Shown in pieces: positions 61,946-64,000 of a stretch of DNA of 64,000 nucleotides. The stretch spans positions 2,182,501 to 2,246,500 of the forward strand of contig NZ_CP117466.1 in the NCBI RefSeq assembly GCF_028621715.1, read 5' to 3'. Numbering within the stretch: the first letter of the stretch is position 1; every line of letters begins with the position of its first letter. Origin of the DNA: Paracoccus marcusii (GTDB lineage Bacteria > Pseudomonadota > Alphaproteobacteria > Rhodobacterales > Rhodobacteraceae). A program made the translations under genes and the position numbers. Below the pieces are notes generated by a model. The model worked only from the letters and a program-made list of their open reading frames with translations, searched no databases and had not been told where the DNA came from.

Positions 61946-63631
61946 ATGATCTATTCCAAAGGCCATGGGCGCATGCCGCTCACCACGAATGTCGAAGCGC
62001 GCATCAATTGCTCGGCGCGGACATTCCGCTATCTCGACGCGGCCGCGCCGCAGATTACCCCCGGCGCCGGCCGCATGGCCGCACTGACCGCGCTTGGTCA
62101 GGCGATGAGCGATCCGGCGAATTTCCCCGGCATCGTCGACAGCGACGTGGCGCCGATCTTCACCTATTTCGGGCAGTTCATCGACCATGACATCTCGGCC
62201 GGAACAGACGGCAATCCGCCGGGCGCGACGCCCGGCACGCCGCTGCCGCGCGACGTGCTGGAACGCGACGTGGTGAACCTAAACACCGGCATGCTGGATC
62301 TGGACAGCCTTTACGGTGACGTGATCGTCTGCTGCGAAAGCGATGCCATGCTGGCCACCGCGATGCGCCACCCGACGCTGCCGGGCAAGATGCTGGTCGC
62401 CAAGCCGACCCCGGTCGGTGATCCCGTCCAGGTCGTGCCCCTACCTATGGACGGGGCGGGCGATCTGGTGCGGCTGGACCGCCATATCGACGGCATCCTG
62501 TCCGAGAACAAGCTGCGCCAACTCACCGACCCGGCGCTTCTGGACATGTTCTTCTTTCTTGAGCCAGACGGCACGCCGGACCGCCCCAACCTGCATCGCG
62601 CCCTGATCGGGGATGCCCGCAACGACGAAAATCTGTTCGTCGCCCAGTTCCACCTAGCGATGCTGCGCCTGCACAACCGGGTCGTCGATGCCTGCGACGA
62701 CCAGGCAGTGATCGCAGCGGGCGATCAGGCGCTGTTTGACTGGGCCAAGACTCGCGTGCGCTGGATCTATCAATGGCTGATCGTCAACACCTTCCTGCCC
62801 GCGGTCTGCGAGGCGGACACGCTGGCGCAGGTTGTTGAGGATGGCGGTTCGTTCTATGCCGACTTCGTGACCCGCACCGGCGGCGCGCCCGCCGATCGAC
62901 TGCCCCTGCCGATAGAATTCTCGGCCGCCGCCTTTCGGTTCGGCCATTCGATGGTGCGCCAAGTCTATGACTGGAACGACTTCTTCAGGGATGCCGATTT
63001 CAGCCTGCTGTTCGCCTTCACCGGCGGAGTGGCGAACCCGATGTTCGGTGTCACGGAAAAGCGCCTGCCCTCGAACTGGGTGGCCGATTGGACCCGCACA
63101 GCGATCAATCCGGGATCGAAGCCCAACCGCGCGGCGCAGGCCATCGACACCAACCTGTCGGCGATCCTGGCAGCTCTGCCGCTAAAGGCCAACGACAAGC
63201 CGGATCGTCCGCCACGCAACCTAGCGGTCCTGAATCTGATCAAGGGCGACACGCTGAACCTGCCATGCGTGCAGGCCGTGGCCGCGACGATTTCGGCAAT
63301 GACCGGCCGTGCGATCCCGATGATGGATGCCGACCAGATCGCTGCCGGACCGGTGGGCCATGCCATCGCGGGCACGCCCTTGGCCCATGAGACGCCCCTG
63401 TGGTTCTACGTCCTGCGCGAGGCCGAGGCCGCAGGCGGCCTGCGCCTTGGTCCCTTGGGCACGACCATCGTGGCGGGGACGCTGCTGGGCCTCGTGACCC
63501 ATGACTCCTCCAGCTATTGGCACCAGCCCGGATCGGATGGCGGCCGCTGGCGACCTGCGGACATGCCGAAGGTCTCGGGCGTGGCCATCGCCTCGCTTCC
63601 CGACATGCTGCGCGCGGCCAAAGTGCTGTAG
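61946..63631 (+). CDS. Animal-type haem peroxidase
   Basis: A 561-residue protein of the animal peroxidase (peroxidase-cyclooxygenase) superfamily. The distal site is YFGQFIDHDIS, with Gln77, Asp80 and distal His81. The catalytic Arg225 and the second haem-linking acid Glu228 are in GDARNDEN. The proximal His334 is in FRFGHSMV, and the region KLRQLTDP precedes the core. Such enzymes oxidise halides or phenols with H2O2. No signal peptide is obvious at MIYSKGHGRMPL. Strong ribosome site GGAGG before the ATG. Upstream is the SARP-type regulator, downstream a small membrane protein. Confidence 0.92.
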   Translation: MIYSKGHGRMPLTTNVEARINCSARTFRYLDAAAPQITPGAGRMAALTALGQAMSDPANFPGIVDSDVAPIFTYFGQFIDHDISAGTDGNPPGATPGTPLPRDVLERDVVNLNTGMLDLDSLYGDVIVCCESDAMLATAMRHPTLPGKMLVAKPTPVGDPVQVVPLPMDGAGDLVRLDRHIDGILSENKLRQLTDPALLDMFFFLEPDGTPDRPNLHRALIGDARNDENLFVAQFHLAMLRLHNRVVDACDDQAVIAAGDQALFDWAKTRVRWIYQWLIVNTFLPAVCEADTLAQVVEDGGSFYADFVTRTGGAPADRLPLPIEFSAAAFRFGHSMVRQVYDWNDFFRDADFSLLFAFTGGVANPMFGVTEKRLPSNWVADWTRTAINPGSKPNRAAQAIDTNLSAILAALPLKANDKPDRPPRNLAVLNLIKGDTLNLPCVQAVAATISAMTGRAIPMMDADQIAAGPVGHAIAGTPLAHETPLWFYVLREAEAAGGLRLGPLGTTIVAGTLLGLVTHDSSSYWHQPGSDGGRWRPADMPKVSGVAIASLPDMLRAAKVL

Positions 63632-63673
63632 GCGCAGATCCCTTTCACTCTCAGCAAACAAAGGAGAATACGG

Positions 63674-63922
63674 ATGGTCCAAATGGCAACCGACAAGACC
63701 GCGCGGAAAGTGACTGCGGCCACCGCCGCAGCCTCGGTGGCGGTGCTCGTCGTCTTCGGTATCGAGGCGTTTTCAGGCAACGCACTGCCCGACCACATTG
63801 CGGCCGCAGTGACGACGATCGTCACCGGGCTCGCGACCTGGGTGGCCGGGTATTACACCCCGCCGGCTCCACGCGATCAGGTCGTGTCCGCAACCGACGT
63901 CGTCGGGCCGCCGACAGTCTGA
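63674..63922 (+). CDS. Small two-helix membrane protein, holin-like
   Basis: An 82-residue protein with two hydrophobic segments (AAASVAVLVVFGIEAF and IAAAVTTIVTGLATWVAGYY) and a polar tail. This is the size and plan of small holins, but no family motif secures that. AAGGAG precedes the ATG. It lies 42 bases after the haem peroxidase and is probably co-transcribed with it. It could aid export of the signal-less peroxidase; this is inference. Confidence 0.65.
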   Translation: MVQMATDKTARKVTAATAAASVAVLVVFGIEAFSGNALPDHIAAAVTTIVTGLATWVAGYYTPPAPRDQVVSATDVVGPPTV

Positions 63923-64000
63923 CCCCCATTGGGGCCGGGCGCTCCTCCTCCCGCCTCCCCGTCCGGTCCCGACCTTCCGCAGATCCCTATCCCTCAGCCG

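Overview
The window looks like accessory DNA of a GC-rich alphaproteobacterium of the Rhodobacterales, most likely Paracoccus-like. The grounds are high-GC coding bias, three genes typical of alphaproteobacterial SOS mutagenesis (imuA-imuB-dnaE2) with the clade-specific LexA box GTTC-N7-GTTC, two TRAP transporters, and a carnitine dehydrogenase/thioesterase fusion. No rRNA, tRNA, CRISPR array or recognisable replication initiator was seen, so chromosome versus plasmid is left open.

Layout. 0-2 kb: a broken short-chain dehydrogenase, a possible small RNA with a terminator, and a membrane-anchored thermonuclease. 2.2-10 kb: a leftward SOS cassette, imuA-imuB-dnaE2, followed by a UvrD/Rep-type helicase. 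10-14.3 kb: a GntR regulator, a TRAP transporter and an RpiB-like sugar-phosphate isomerase, with a good FadR-type operator over the promoter. 14.5-21.2 kb: a purine nucleoside permease-family protein, an orphan choline/betaine-type binding protein, and a carnitine operon (BKACE, carnitine dehydrogenase-thioesterase fusion, GlxA/CdhR-type regulator) with a second GlxA-type regulator divergent from it. 21.4-29.9 kb: a second BKACE with a hydroxyacyl-CoA/gulonate-type dehydrogenase and a GntR regulator, divergent from a TRAP transporter, two SDR dehydrogenases and a histidinol-dehydrogenase-like (HpsN-like) enzyme. Together these look like an import-and-cleavage route for an unidentified polar hydroxylated substrate.

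30-37.7 kb: a leftward mobile module (AlpA-like, MobC-like, relaxase, coiled-coil protein, soluble FtsH-like AAA protease, zinc-ribbon/GIY-YIG-like protein, unknowns). It is preceded by an AT-richer stretch packed with GTTAC/GTAAC motifs that resembles an iteron or operator array. 38-57 kb: single genes (MFS pump, LysR regulators, GNATs, aldo/keto reductase, LysE exporter, hydrolase, truncated integrase), IS30 and IS110 elements and an IS3 fossil, all interspersed with a dispersed intergenic repeat of about 130 bp in roughly ten copies. The IS30 element interrupts one of these copies with a GGG target duplication. This part also holds a 767-residue protein with glycine-rich membrane segments and a PD-(D/E)XK-like core.

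57.2-64 kb: a cluster of a subtilisin-like protease, a PAP2/vanadium-haloperoxidase-type protein with a Gly-Lys-Ala repeat, a SARP/TPR-type regulator, an animal-type haem peroxidase and a small membrane protein. Two unrelated peroxidase-type folds beside a dedicated regulator, and the second BKACE module, are the most interesting parts of the window.
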